Below are positions 63,610 through 64,000 of a stretch of 64,000 bases of DNA, piece after piece. The stretch comes from Verrucomicrobiia bacterium (GTDB lineage: Bacteria; Verrucomicrobiota; Verrucomicrobiia; Palsa-1439), in contig JAJVHY010000004.1 of NCBI GenBank assembly GCA_022072455.1, positions 186,001 through 250,000 of the forward strand. Reading direction: 5' to 3'. Below the pieces are notes generated by a model. It made no database searches. It was not told the origin of the DNA and saw only the letters and a program-made list of their open reading frames with translations. The first letter of the stretch is position 1, and every line of letters starts with the position of its first letter. The position numbers and the translations under genes were made by a program.

Positions 63610-64000
63610 AAATCATCTCACCCTTGCCGAAAAAACGCGGCCGGTTGGAGATCATCCCGTTGATTGACATCATGTTTTTCCTCTTGGCGGCGTTCATGAT
63701 GGTCAGCCTGCAAATGCAGCATCTGGTAAGCATCCAAGCCAGCCTGCCGACCGCGACGCAGGCCAAGTCCACGGCCAAACCGGACATGGCCAACATCCTC
63801 GTCACCCGCACCGGCCAAGTCGCGCTCGACGACCGGCCCATCTCGTTTCCGGAATTGCAGACGCACATCGCGCAAAAAATCGCCGCCAATCCCGCGTATC
63901 CGGTCTACATTTCTGGTCAAAAAGAAACGCCGCATGCTGCCATGATTTATGCACTGGATTTCGTGCGGCGGGCCGGCGCGCAAAAAGTCGCGTTTGCGGT
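63606..64000 (+). CDS. ExbD/TolR-family protein, copy 2 (cut by the window end)
   Basis: ATG 63606 overlaps the stop of copy 1 (ATGA), and the frame is open to the window end (131 codons seen). It opens MKIISPLPKKRGRLEIIPLI and has the same Asp-bearing helix (IDIMFFLLAAFMMVS) and periplasmic domain, with FVRRAGAQKVAFAV at the edge. Two ExbD paralogs after one ExbB are common in this arrangement and probably form a mixed dimer in the channel. Only a few C-terminal residues are likely to be missing. Confidence 0.9.
   Translation, partial: MKIISPLPKKRGRLEIIPLIDIMFFLLAAFMMVSLQMQHLVSIQASLPTATQAKSTAKPDMANILVTRTGQVALDDRPISFPELQTHIAQKIAANPAYPVYISGQKETPHAAMIYALDFVRRAGAQKVAFA

Noticed and set aside
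1-64000. Search for tRNA, rRNA, CRISPR arrays, riboswitches, transposases and integrases
   Set aside because: None could be supported by eye; nearly all the sequence is covered by confident protein genes and the gaps are under 300 nt.

Overview
The window looks like chromosomal DNA of a Verrucomicrobiota-type bacterium; Lentisphaerota or a close PVC relative is the main alternative. The grounds are family content, not an RNA gene: two type II-secretion prepilins of the H-X9-DG kind, three PEP-CTERM proteins with autotransporter-type beta-strand repeats, a DUF4091 protein, a DUF6785-type membrane protein, many Gfo/Idh/MocA dehydrogenases and a sulfatase. There is no rRNA, tRNA, CRISPR array or insertion sequence that I can see.

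Layout. 1-3968 (+): two tandem prepilins and a GH127-type beta-L-arabinofuranosidase, followed by a probable remnant of an AraC regulator and an inverted repeat. 4232-13563 (-): three large paralogous PEP-CTERM surface proteins, the middle one a mosaic of its neighbours, headed by a possible small exported peptide gene (13604-13759). 13829-34280 (+): a carbohydrate-processing block with a ceramidase-like protein, oxidoreductase, SGNH hydrolase, GH5-like enzyme, DMT permease, three tandem beta-propeller proteins, a GH110-like beta-helix enzyme, a TIM-barrel hydrolase-like protein, a TPR-like protein, a beta-helix protein and a sulfatase. 34470-42621 (+): a beta-helix protein, a 1386-residue heparinase-like protein and a DUF4091 protein. 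42669-49153 (+): a cytoplasmic catabolic set of three Gfo/Idh/MocA dehydrogenases, a sugar isomerase-like TIM barrel, a NodB-type deacetylase and a URO-D-like protein. 49188-61726 (+): a membrane/ABC cassette with two large OPT-like transporters, two ABC ATPases, one MacB-like permease, one giant pseudo-M28 peptidase/FtsX fusion, a protein of unknown family and a PqqD-like protein. 61865-64000 (+): TonB, ExbB, ExbD and a second ExbD cut by the window end.

Almost every junction from 15285 to 61352 is a 4-nt ATGA or GTGA overlap or a very short gap, so most of the 48-kb plus-strand array is probably translated as a few very long polycistronic units. A coherent reading (inference) is that exported hydrolases and beta-helix proteins trim a complex, probably sulfated and arabinose/galactose-containing glycan, TonB/ExbBD energises outer-membrane uptake, and the cytoplasmic dehydrogenases, isomerase, sulfatase and GH127 finish catabolism. 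The ABC/OPT/PqqD cassette is the least explained part and the best candidate for an undescribed system: a metal-ligand-less M28 domain is fused to an ABC permease and encoded with two ATPases, two OPT-like carriers and a PqqD/RRE-type protein.

The region has been shaped by duplication: the PEP-CTERM trio, the propeller trio, and a clear scar at 23710-23864 where a leader sequence and a transporter tail remain from a duplicated gene order.
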